Translations under genes and position numbers: made by a program | The notes under the pieces: generated by a model | Database searches by the model: none | What the model saw: only the letters and a program-made list of their open reading frames with translations | Told to the model about the DNA's origin: nothing | Shown: piece after piece, positions 1 through 5,140 of the stretch | Position numbering within the stretch: position 1 is the first letter of the stretch | Layout of the letters: every line of letters starts with the position of its first letter | DNA from: CAMEON01 sp964463245 | GTDB taxonomy: Bacteria; Bacillota; Clostridia; Oscillospirales; CAG-272 | NCBI GenBank assembly: GCA_964463245.1 | Contig: CAYXBU010000091.1 | Coordinates: 1-5,172 of the forward strand | Direction: 5' to 3' | DNA length: 5,172 bases

Positions 1-19
1 TATGTTAAAAAAGCATTGT

Positions 20-51
20 GCCGATTGGCCTTTTTGACTTTTACAATCGGC
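20..51. repeat. Perfect 8-bp inverted repeat upstream of the first gene
   Basis: The arms GCCGATTG (20-27) and CAATCGGC (44-51) are exact reverse complements separated by 16 bases. A possible -10 box, TACAAT (42-47), overlaps the right arm, but no convincing -35 lies 16-18 bases upstream of it. The element could be an operator for the genes that follow. It could also be part of a terminator for a gene left of the window, because an A-run (7-12) and a T-run (31-35) flank a short GCC/GGC stem. The repeat is seen directly; the function is inference. Confidence 0.45.
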
Positions 52-83
52 TATCCATATCCCATTAAAGGAGGATCATTCTC

Positions 84-857
84 ATGTCGGTTACGCTCAA
101 ATGCATGACCTTCAATCTTCGCCTCGCCTGCGAGGGGGACGGCATCAATATGTTCTTCCGCCGCGCGGGGCGGGTCTTGGAGGTACTGGAGAACGAGGCT
201 CCCGACATCGTGGGCTTCCAAGAGGTGACCGACCCCATGCGGGCATGGCTTCGGGAGCACCTGCCCCGCTACACCCTGCAGGGCTGTGGGCGGGAGCGGA
301 ACTGCCACGGGGAGTCCATGCTGTTGGGCTACCGCACCGACAGCTGTGAGCTGTTGCGACTGGAGAACTTCTGGCTATCCCCCACGCCGCAGGTTCCGGG
401 CTCGACCTACGGGGGAGATCAAAGTCCCTGCCCCCGCATGGTCACGGCGGCGCTCCTGCGGCAGGACGGTTCGGAACAGCCCTTCTGGTTCTACAACACC
501 CACTTAGATCATGTCGGCAGTCAGGCGCGATATCTGGGTGCCATGCAGCTGGTGCAGACCATCTCGGCGCGGAAGGAACCGTTCGTCCTGACGGGGGACT
601 TCAACGCCCTGCCGGACAGCCCCGAGATCCGACTGATCACCCGCGCCCTGCGTACACGGTCGGCCGTGGACTGCTCGGCCGCGCTGGCGGGCACCTTCCA
701 TGGGTTCGCTCAACTGCCCCCGGAGGAGCGGCAGAAGATCGACTACATATTCACCGACGGGGTCTGTCGGCAGTGCTACGCCGTCGAGGACATCCCGGTC
801 GAGGGACAGTATTATTCGGATCACAACGCCGTGGTAGCTCTGATCGAGTTGCCCTGA
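84..857 (+). CDS. Endonuclease/exonuclease/phosphatase family metallohydrolase
   Basis: This 257-residue protein has the ordered motifs of the EEP fold (the DNase I, exonuclease III and inositol-phosphatase superfamily). They are Asn11 in TFNLR, Gln46-Glu47 in FQEV (metal ligand Glu), His140 and Asp142 in NTHLDH, Asp172 and Asn174 in GDFN, Asp220 in KIDYIF, and the C-terminal Ser-Asp-His at 246-248 with catalytic His248. All catalytic positions are present and the length is normal for a stand-alone EEP domain, so it should be an active Mg-dependent phosphodiesterase or phosphatase. There is no signal peptide or membrane segment, which suggests a cytoplasmic enzyme. The ATG start follows AAAGGAGG (67-74) by 9 bases. 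It is the first gene of a likely two-gene operon with the coiled-coil gene 16 bases downstream. The substrate (nucleic acid, sugar phosphate or phospholipid) cannot be told from the fold. Confidence 0.93.
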   Translation: MSVTLKCMTFNLRLACEGDGINMFFRRAGRVLEVLENEAPDIVGFQEVTDPMRAWLREHLPRYTLQGCGRERNCHGESMLLGYRTDSCELLRLENFWLSPTPQVPGSTYGGDQSPCPRMVTAALLRQDGSEQPFWFYNTHLDHVGSQARYLGAMQLVQTISARKEPFVLTGDFNALPDSPEIRLITRALRTRSAVDCSAALAGTFHGFAQLPPEERQKIDYIFTDGVCRQCYAVEDIPVEGQYYSDHNAVVALIELP

Positions 858-873
858 CGGGAGGAGGTACATC

Positions 874-1200
874 ATGCCCAAGCAGACAAAAGCAGCCCCG
901 GAGGAGCCGACGAAGGCCAAGACCGCATGGGAGACCGTGCGGGACACCGTCAGATCCGAGTTGAAGGATGCCGCCGAGCTGGCCTCCCTGCAGAGAAAGC
1001 TCTCCAAGGCCGAGAAAGAGAAAAAGTCCCTGCTCTATGAGCTGGGACAGATCTGTTACCGTCAGCTGCGCCCGATCAAGAGCAACCGCCTGACCGAGCC
1101 GGATGCGGTCGAACAGCTGGCGACGCGTATCGACCAAAAGACCGCCGAGATCGTTGACCTGCGGATACAGATCAAATTGCGTAAGGCGGATATGACATAA
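874..1200 (+). CDS. Small charged coiled-coil protein of unknown function
   Basis: This 108-residue protein is rich in Lys, Glu and Ala. It has a polar, probably disordered N-terminus (about 1-20), a long helix at about 25-62 containing LQRKLSKAEKEKKSLLYELG, a short break around 67-77, and a second helix at about 78-105 with a heptad-like pattern (IDQKTAEIVDLRIQI). The helix-break-helix layout with an LGQICYRQL-type segment resembles the N-terminal helical hairpin of small Clostridia proteins that end in a CxxC zinc ribbon. No zinc ribbon is present here. There is no signal peptide or membrane helix. The start is set by GGAGG (863-867) six bases before the ATG. It lies 16 bases after the metallohydrolase stop, so the two are probably co-transcribed. 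I do not recognise a named family, and a functional link to its neighbour is inferred only from position. Confidence 0.85.
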   Translation: MPKQTKAAPEEPTKAKTAWETVRDTVRSELKDAAELASLQRKLSKAEKEKKSLLYELGQICYRQLRPIKSNRLTEPDAVEQLATRIDQKTAEIVDLRIQIKLRKADMT

Positions 1201-1207
1201 TACCACA

Positions 1208-1241
1208 CGGGGAGGGACTGCTCGAAAGAAGTCCCTCCCCG
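1208..1241. terminator. Bidirectional terminator-like hairpin between convergent genes
   Basis: A 12-bp perfect GC-rich stem pairs CGGGGAGGGACT (1208-1219) with AGTCCCTCCCCG (1230-1241) around a 10-base loop. The loop can add a 2-bp CT/AG stem capped by CGAA. Outer bases 1202-1204 (ACC) and 1246-1248 (GGT) can also pair. The stem starts 8 bases after the plus-strand stop and lies 7 bases from the minus-strand ATPase stop, so it fits a shared terminator. No clear U-run follows on either strand, so it may instead be a stabilising 3' end or a weak terminator. Confidence 0.65.
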
Positions 1242-1248
1242 CGCAGGT

Positions 1249-1860
1249 TCATCCGATGTGCAGGATATCGTCCGAGAAGAATGCCGCCTCGGCGGGGTCA
1301 TGCGTGGTCAGGAGCAGGGTGCGGCCACCGAGGGAGTCGGCGACCGTCTCCATGACCCGCTGTTTGGTGCCCTCGTCCAGCCCTCGAAAAGGCTCATCCA
1401 GTAGCAGAACATCGGCGGGTGCCGCGAGGGCGCGGCAGAGGGCGACCCGTTGCGCCATGCCGCCCGACAGCTCGTCGGGGTAGAGGTCTGCGGCCTCTGC
1501 CAGCTCGACCCGCTCCAGCCACGCGGTGGCTGTGGGCAGGGTCTTTTTTCTATCCGAAAGCACGACGTTGATATTCTCGGCGGCGGTCAACCACGGCAGG
1601 AGGCGCGGCTCTTGAAACTGCACCGACACCCGTCCGCCGCCCTCGATCCGACCGCCGCTCGGTGCCAGCAGACCCGCCACCAAGCGCAGGACCGAGGTCT
1701 TGCCGCCCCCGGATGCCCCCATCAGCACCAGACGGCCGCCTGCCGCCACGCGGAAGGACAACTCCCGCAGGACTTGCTTGTCCCCAAAGGAGAGCGACAC
1801 GCGGTCAAAGATCAAGTCGGTCGGGTGGGGGGAGGTCAGATGGGTCTCGACTTGACACAT
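1249..1860 (-). CDS. ABC transporter ATP-binding protein, NitT/TauT (SsuB/TauB-like) type
   Basis: This 203-residue ABC ATPase has every expected motif: Walker A GASGGGKT (48-55), Q-loop Gln83, signature LSGGM (131-135), Walker B VLLLDEP (151-157), D-loop GLD (160-162) and H-loop His187. The stretch FQEPRLLPWLTAAENI after the Walker A is the hallmark of ATPases serving nitrate, sulfonate, taurine and pyrimidine importers. It should couple ATP hydrolysis to import through the upstream permease at the inner face of the membrane. At 203 residues it is shorter than the usual 240-260 and ends soon after the H-loop, so it lacks the C-terminal extension of typical SsuB. It is not visibly broken. The ATG is preceded by AAAGGAGG, 7 bases away and inside the permease gene. 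The 25-bp overlap implies translational coupling. It is the last gene of the cluster and ends next to the hairpin at 1208-1241. Confidence 0.94.
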   Translation of the reverse strand: MCQVETHLTSPHPTDLIFDRVSLSFGDKQVLRELSFRVAAGGRLVLMGASGGGKTSVLRLVAGLLAPSGGRIEGGGRVSVQFQEPRLLPWLTAAENINVVLSDRKKTLPTATAWLERVELAEAADLYPDELSGGMAQRVALCRALAAPADVLLLDEPFRGLDEGTKQRVMETVADSLGGRTLLLTTHDPAEAAFFSDDILHIG

Positions 1861-2693
1861 GATGCTCCCTCCTTTCTACGGCTCTGCCGTCTGCGATCTG
1901 CAAGCCGCAGGACAGCCAGTATCAGCCCCTCCAGCCCCAGGCTGAGCAGGACGACCGCCAGTGTCCACGCGAACAGATCGGTGGTCTCTAAGTAGAGTTT
2001 GGATTCAAACAGATGCCGCCCGATGGAGCAGATCGGCACCACCAGCACCTCCGCCGAGATGCCCGCCTTCCATGCCAGACCCACCGAGGAGCGGCAGGAC
2101 GCCACCACCGCAGGGTGCAAGGAGGGCAGGTAGACCCGCCGCAACCGCCGCAGGGGGGAGAAGTGGAAGGCGCGCGCCATCTCCAACAGCTCCTCGCTGA
2201 CCCCACCCAACGCCTCATGCAGGTTCGCCCACACCACCGGCAGAACCATCAGCACCGAGATGCTGATCGGGAGCCTGTCCTGCCCGATCCACAGGAACAA
2301 AAGGATCACGAAGGAGGCCACCGGTGTCGCCCGCATGACCGTGACAAGGGGGTAGAACAGGCGGTAGAGCGGCGGCAGGAAGTGGGTCAGCAATGCCAGC
2401 AGTGCCCCCGCGACAAAGCCGATCAGAATGCCCAACAGGGTTCGCTCCAGCGAGGTCAGCAGGGTCAGCCAGAAGTCCGCTGTCTGCGCCAGTTCCCAGA
2501 GGCGGCAGAGCGAGGCGGCGGGAGTCGGGAGCAGAAGCTCCTCCCCGACCCGCCATGCCAACAGCTGCCATGCCCCCAGCCAGAAGCCCGCGATCAGGAT
2601 CCCGCCGAGCAGGCGGGACAGCCACCCGGGCAAGGCTGGGAAAAACCGTCCCCGACGATGGGTCGGGGGCGGTGTGTTTTTCCGGTCGCTCAT
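1836..2693 (-). CDS. ABC transporter permease, NitT/TauT (SsuC-like) type
   Basis: This 285-residue membrane protein is the BPD-type inner-membrane permease of the importer. After a basic N-terminus (1-28), hydrophobic segments lie at about 29-49, 84-105, 114-136, 142-158, 197-219 and 239-262, followed by a basic cytoplasmic tail (RLADRRRQSRRK). The ATPase-coupling EAA loop is at 171-190, beginning EMARAF and ending in RRVYLP. The usual Gly at position 7 of this loop is His177, an unusual but not necessarily inactivating change. The length is slightly above the 250-270 typical of SsuC. The start codon overlaps the lipoprotein stop in an ATGA arrangement (2690-2693), and there is no good independent ribosome binding site, so translation probably depends on reinitiation. 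The substrate is not readable from the sequence. Confidence 0.93.
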   Translation of the reverse strand: MSDRKNTPPPTHRRGRFFPALPGWLSRLLGGILIAGFWLGAWQLLAWRVGEELLLPTPAASLCRLWELAQTADFWLTLLTSLERTLLGILIGFVAGALLALLTHFLPPLYRLFYPLVTVMRATPVASFVILLFLWIGQDRLPISISVLMVLPVVWANLHEALGGVSEELLEMARAFHFSPLRRLRRVYLPSLHPAVVASCRSSVGLAWKAGISAEVLVVPICSIGRHLFESKLYLETTDLFAWTLAVVLLSLGLEGLILAVLRLADRRRQSRRKEGASCVKSRPI

Positions 2694-3790
2694 TTCAGCC
2701 CGTAGTACAGCCCGTTATCCGGGATGGCATTGCCGATGGAGGCAGGTGCCACGGCATACAGGGTGGTGTAGAAGGAGGTCAGCTTGTCTGCCATCTCCTG
2801 CCCCGTGATGAAGCAGAGGTTGCAGTTGGGAATGGCCTTGGTCGCAACAGGAGCCTTCTCAAAAATCCCCTGCGCCGCGATCATCTCACCGGCCTCGGCG
2901 GGGTCATCCCGCACATACAGCACCGACTCTTCATACTCCCGCAGGAACGCGGCGACCTCGGCGGGGTGCTGCTCGGCAAACTCGGTGCGTACCACCACAC
3001 AGCCCTGCGCCAGCGCGGCCGACTCACCAAAGGCTTCCGTCCAGGCGGTGGTCAGGTTCAACGCGACCGACAGCTTGTCGTTGGCAGTCCCGGCAATGGT
3101 GACCATCGGCTCGGGCAGGACAGCGATGTCCACCTTGCCCGAGACCAGCATGGTACGCAGGTCGGCGGGCTGAGCGTAGGTCGTGGAGTCAATGGTGATA
3201 TCCTTTCCCGGCTCCAGACCGTTCTTTTGGCAAAGAGCCGTGAAGATGAAGGCGGGGTTCTGGGCGGGGCAGTACACGGTCTTGCCGCGCAGATCCTCAA
3301 AGGAGGACACGCTCATGCCCTCGCCGGTCATGACATACAGCACACCCAGCGTGTTGACCGCCAGCACCTGCACCGACCCGGCCTTCTTGGCATACAGGTT
3401 GGCGGCGGCGTTGGTGGGCAGGGCGGCGATGTCCACCGTGCCGTTGAGCAGGGTGGGCAGAACGGTGGAGGCATCGGCCTCGACCCGGAACTGATACTTC
3501 AGGGCGGCCTCGCCACGGGAGGCCTTGTCCATCAGGGGTGCCATGCCGAAGCCGGTGGTGCCGGAGAGCACTGTGACCTTGACCTCAAGGTTCTTGTCAA
3601 CCGCAGGCTCGGTCTCGGTCTCCGTCCCGGACTCCGAGAGGGTCTCGCCCAAGGTGGCGGACTCGGTGGAGGTGTCACTGTCCGCGCCGTCCTGTCCGCA
3701 GGCGACCAAAACGGGCATCAGCATCAGGCAGAATGCCAGCAGGAGAGCCGGCAGGGACTTTTTCAGGTAAATACTTTTCATGATCTTCAT
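2690..3790 (-). CDS. Substrate-binding lipoprotein of a NitT/TauT-type ABC importer
   Basis: This 366-residue protein starts with a lipoprotein signal: a basic N-terminus (K2, K5, K10, K11), a hydrophobic core (about 13-29) and a lipobox LVAC with lipidation at Cys31. A Ser/Thr/Glu-rich linker (about 34-67) tethers the binding domain to the membrane. From about 68 onward it resembles SsuA/THI5/NMT1-like periplasmic-binding folds, with a first lobe containing DIAALPTNAAANLYAKK and LAVNTLGVLYVM, then EDLRGKTVYCP and a second-lobe VDIAVLPEPM. These segments fit a cluster-C-type binder for nitrate, sulfonate, taurine, thiamine precursors or similar solutes. The ATG follows AAAGGA by 5 bases; an in-frame ATG three codons on is badly spaced from it. 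It lies 47 bases after the regulator stop with no terminator between, and overlaps the permease by 4 bases. The ligand is unknown. Confidence 0.93.
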   Translation of the reverse strand: MKIMKSIYLKKSLPALLLAFCLMLMPVLVACGQDGADSDTSTESATLGETLSESGTETETEPAVDKNLEVKVTVLSGTTGFGMAPLMDKASRGEAALKYQFRVEADASTVLPTLLNGTVDIAALPTNAAANLYAKKAGSVQVLAVNTLGVLYVMTGEGMSVSSFEDLRGKTVYCPAQNPAFIFTALCQKNGLEPGKDITIDSTTYAQPADLRTMLVSGKVDIAVLPEPMVTIAGTANDKLSVALNLTTAWTEAFGESAALAQGCVVVRTEFAEQHPAEVAAFLREYEESVLYVRDDPAEAGEMIAAQGIFEKAPVATKAIPNCNLCFITGQEMADKLTSFYTTLYAVAPASIGNAIPDNGLYYGLK

Positions 3791-3812
3791 GGGATTCCTT
3801 TCGTGTGTGTTT

Positions 3813-3841
3813 ATTGTATCCTCTTGACAGGGGATCGTCAG
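3813..3841 (-). promoter_or_regulatory. Possible promoter for the ABC transporter genes
   Basis: On the minus strand, CTGACG (3841-3836) and TACAAT (3818-3813) are separated by 17 bases. The -10 matches consensus at five of six positions and the -35 at four of six. The -35 overlaps the stop codon of the regulator gene. Transcription would begin near 3806, giving a leader of roughly 16 bases that still contains the AAAGGA ribosome binding site. It could let the transporter be made apart from the regulator. It is a motif match only. Confidence 0.4.
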
Positions 3842-4554
3842 GTCAGCCCGAACTCGCGGCGCAGTGCCGCACGGTCGGGGAGGGTAACGCGCTTGCCGGA
3901 GCGGAGGAGGTAGCCGTCCCGCTCCAGCTCATCCAAGGCGCGGTACAGGGATGCGCGGGACAGCCCCAGCGCGTCGGGCAGGCGGGAGAGCGACAGCGGC
4001 AGGACACAGGTGTCGACTCCCTCGGGAACCGTCACATCCAGCCACGCCGCCAGCCGTCGCGTCGCGGTGCCTGCGCCGAGGCAGGTCAGGCGGCGGTTGA
4101 GAAAGCGGATACGATCCGCCAAAAAGCGGATATACCCCACGGCGAAGGTCGGGTCACGGGTCAAGCACCCGCGCACCGTGTCCTCCGAGAAGAAGAGCGC
4201 GCGGGTCGGGCACGCGGCGATCACGCGGGTCAGCGAGGCGGCGGAGGCCGTCCCGTCCGGGGCAAAGAGGTCAGCCACGCCGAACACATCCCCCGCGCGG
4301 AGCAGGCGCAACAGGCAGTCACTGCCGTCCCCGGGGGTGTACACCGAGGCCTCCCCCGTGATCAGGAAGCAGAGCACCGGCGGCTCGCCGTACCGCCGCA
4401 GGGGCTCCCCGGCGGAGAAGTCCGCCGGGTGGCTGTCGGCCAGCAGGTCAGCCACGGTCTGCGGCGCACACGCGGCAAACAGGGGGTGGCGCACTAAGAG
4501 GTGCCCGAGCTCATCCGAGGCGGTACACCCGCCCGTCATACGGTCACTGTCCAT
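3838..4554 (-). CDS. Crp/Fnr-family transcriptional regulator
   Basis: This 238-residue protein has the two-domain Crp/Fnr layout. An N-terminal cyclic-nucleotide-like beta-roll spans about 25-130 (FSAGEPLRRYG, then FLITGEASVY and LRAGDVFGVADLF). A dimerisation helix covers about 135-158, and a C-terminal winged helix-turn-helix about 187-227 has recognition helix SRASLYRALDELERDG (199-214). Arg200 and Arg205 align with the DNA-contacting Arg180 and Arg185 of E. coli CRP, while the CRP Glu181 position is Ala201. The CRP cAMP-pocket signature is not preserved and the FNR cysteine spacing is absent, although eight cysteines are scattered through the protein. The effector is therefore unknown. 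I chose the ATG at 4554 because GGAGG (4567-4563) sits 8 bases upstream. An in-frame TTG at 4578 would add eight residues by translating that site. It is the first gene before the ABC importer and probably controls it. Confidence 0.92.
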   Translation of the reverse strand: MDSDRMTGGCTASDELGHLLVRHPLFAACAPQTVADLLADSHPADFSAGEPLRRYGEPPVLCFLITGEASVYTPGDGSDCLLRLLRAGDVFGVADLFAPDGTASAASLTRVIAACPTRALFFSEDTVRGCLTRDPTFAVGYIRFLADRIRFLNRRLTCLGAGTATRRLAAWLDVTVPEGVDTCVLPLSLSRLPDALGLSRASLYRALDELERDGYLLRSGKRVTLPDRAALRREFGLT

Positions 4555-4562
4555 GCAGAAGC

Positions 4563-4567
4563 CCTCC
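4563..4567 (-). promoter_or_regulatory. Ribosome binding site deciding the regulator start
   Basis: Minus-strand GGAGG, within GGGGAGGG, lies 8 bases before the ATG at 4554. It overlaps the coding stretch that an in-frame TTG start at 4578 would need, so it favours the ATG and a 238-residue product. Confidence 0.8.
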
Positions 4568-4580
4568 CCTTCTCTCAAAA

Positions 4581-4598
4581 ATGTCTCAAATGAGACAT
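4581..4598. promoter_or_regulatory. Perfect palindromic operator candidate in the regulator leader
   Basis: ATGTCTCAAATGAGACAT is a perfect inverted repeat with 8-bp arms around a central AA. It lies 12 bases downstream of the -10 box of the regulator promoter, at about +5 to +22 of the expected transcript. Its size and symmetry fit a Crp/Fnr-family dimer site: TGTCTCA half-sites compare with the TGTGA half-sites of CRP. The Ala at the CRP Glu181 position of this regulator would be consistent with a changed half-site. This position suits autorepression by blocking RNA polymerase. Extra partial half-sites flank it (TCTCAAA at 4573-4579 and TGAGAC at 4598-4603). In RNA the same bases could form a 7-bp hairpin followed by a U-run, so an attenuator is the alternative. 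Confidence 0.7.
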
Positions 4599-4609
4599 GA
4601 GACCCTGCT

Positions 4610-4638
4610 ATTATACTCTATCTTCCCCGTTTTGTCAA
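4610..4638 (-). promoter_or_regulatory. Perfect consensus sigma-A promoter of the regulator gene
   Basis: On the minus strand TTGACA (4638-4633) and TATAAT (4615-4610) are separated by exactly 17 bases. Both hexamers match consensus at every position. The expected start is near 4603, giving a leader of about 49 bases that contains the palindrome and the GGAGG site. So strong a promoter on a regulator gene suggests that a repressor holds it down. Confidence 0.88.
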
Positions 4639-4661
4639 GGGGTATGCACTAAATTGTTGAT

Positions 4662-4703
4662 AAAAGCGACGGCGGGGAGGCATGAAGCCTCCCCGCTCGG
4701 CGC
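4662..4703 (-). terminator. Intrinsic terminator of the leucine-rich repeat gene
   Basis: A 10-bp perfect core stem, GCGGGGAGGC (4672-4681) with GCCTCCCCGC (4687-4696), encloses a 5-base loop. It can be lengthened outward with a wobble, a bulge and a mismatch to pair 4666-4668 with 4701-4703. On the minus strand this ends directly at TTTT (4665-4662). It begins 3 bases after the stop codon at 4707 and separates that gene from the regulator promoter. Confidence 0.75.
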
Positions 4704-4706
4704 AGG

Positions 4707-5045
4707 TCAGAGTATGATGTCGCCGTCGGTGCAGTGGATGATCTCAAGGGAGGAGCCCGCACACCACTCGGGGTTTCTCCACATGGTCTCCCATTGCGCT
4801 ATGGTTCCCCTGTAGCAAAGGCGCGTCAGGCGGGGACAATCGACAAATACTCTGTCGTATATGGATGTCATGCTGACCGGGATGCTGACACGGGTCATGC
4901 CCTTGCAGCCGCTCAGGCCGCCCTCGAATATGCCCTTTGCTCCATCCGGAATGACCACGTGCCCCGACACATCCGGATCCGTCAGCCATACATAGCCATC
5001 CTCCTCATATTCAAATACCCCGCTGTCTCCTCGCCGTGTTTCCAT
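4707..5045 (-). CDS. Small BspA-type leucine-rich repeat protein
   Basis: This 112-residue protein contains about two BspA/LRR_5-type repeats. The first spans about 30-50 (VVIPDGAKGIFEGGLSGCKGM). The second spans about 51-73 and keeps the VSIP...SI...F..C..L pattern. The typical end cap follows: a CYRGTIAQWE segment (77-86) and LEIIHCTDG (100-108). These repeats normally form beta-solenoid surfaces for binding proteins or glycans in large secreted proteins. This copy is very short and has no signal peptide, lipobox, membrane segment or sorting signal, so as read it is cytoplasmic. The ATG at 5045 is supported by GGAGG 8 bases upstream. An upstream in-frame TTG at 5108 lies inside the -35 box and cannot be the start if that promoter is real. 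It has its own promoter and terminator. The function is unknown. Confidence 0.8.
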   Translation of the reverse strand: METRRGDSGVFEYEEDGYVWLTDPDVSGHVVIPDGAKGIFEGGLSGCKGMTRVSIPVSMTSIYDRVFVDCPRLTRLCYRGTIAQWETMWRNPEWCAGSSLEIIHCTDGDIIL

Positions 5046-5053
5046 GAGCAATG

Positions 5054-5058
5054 CCTCC
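5054..5058 (-). promoter_or_regulatory. Ribosome binding site deciding the leucine-rich repeat gene start
   Basis: Minus-strand GGAGG lies 8 bases before the ATG at 5045, the same spacing as at the regulator gene. It fixes the start of the 112-residue product. Confidence 0.8.
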
Positions 5059-5079
5059 GTCTGTATGGTTTCGATATAC

Positions 5080-5108
5080 AGTATACCATAGGTTGCCTGT
5101 GTTGGCAA
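5080..5108 (-). promoter_or_regulatory. Promoter of the leucine-rich repeat gene, with extended -10
   Basis: On the minus strand TTGCCA (5108-5103) and TATACT (5085-5080) are separated by 17 bases, and TGG directly before the -10 makes an extended -10. The expected start is near 5073, leaving a leader of about 28 bases that contains the GGAGG site. Short dyads overlap it: TTGCC/GGCAA (5093-5097 and 5104-5108) and TATGGT/ACCATA (5064-5069 and 5085-5090). Confidence 0.78.
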
Positions 5109-5140
5109 GTGTCAGAGGAGATTATTTTGATGTTGCGGTG

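Noticed and set aside
34..62. TTGACT (34-39) as a -35 box for the metallohydrolase.
   Set aside because: At 16-18 bases downstream there is no convincing -10, only CATATC, ATATCC or TATCCC. The start would also fall too close to the ribosome binding site.
504..1007. Minus-strand open frames opposite the metallohydrolase and coiled-coil genes.
   Set aside because: They overlap two plus-strand genes with clear ribosome binding sites and, for the first, complete catalytic motifs. They carry no family signature.
3600..3680. Repetitive GGTCTC/TCCGAG-like stretch in the lipoprotein gene.
   Set aside because: It simply encodes the Ser/Thr/Glu-rich linker after the lipobox, a normal low-complexity tether. 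It is not a DNA repeat array.
3825..3840. A TGAC-N8-GTCA dyad between the regulator and the lipoprotein gene.
   Set aside because: The arms are only 4 bp, one lies in the regulator stop region, and it shares nothing with the strong palindrome at 4581-4598.
2393..3913. A 506-codon plus-strand open frame opposite the transporter genes.
   Set aside because: It lies antisense to well-supported lipoprotein and permease genes. Its translation is low-complexity Gly, Arg and Gln-rich with no domain, as expected from the opposite strand of GC-rich coding DNA.
3805..4497. Plus-strand open frames opposite the regulator gene (also 4010-4600).
   Set aside because: They are antisense to an intact Crp/Fnr gene, have no suitable ribosome binding site context, and show biased composition without recognisable motifs.
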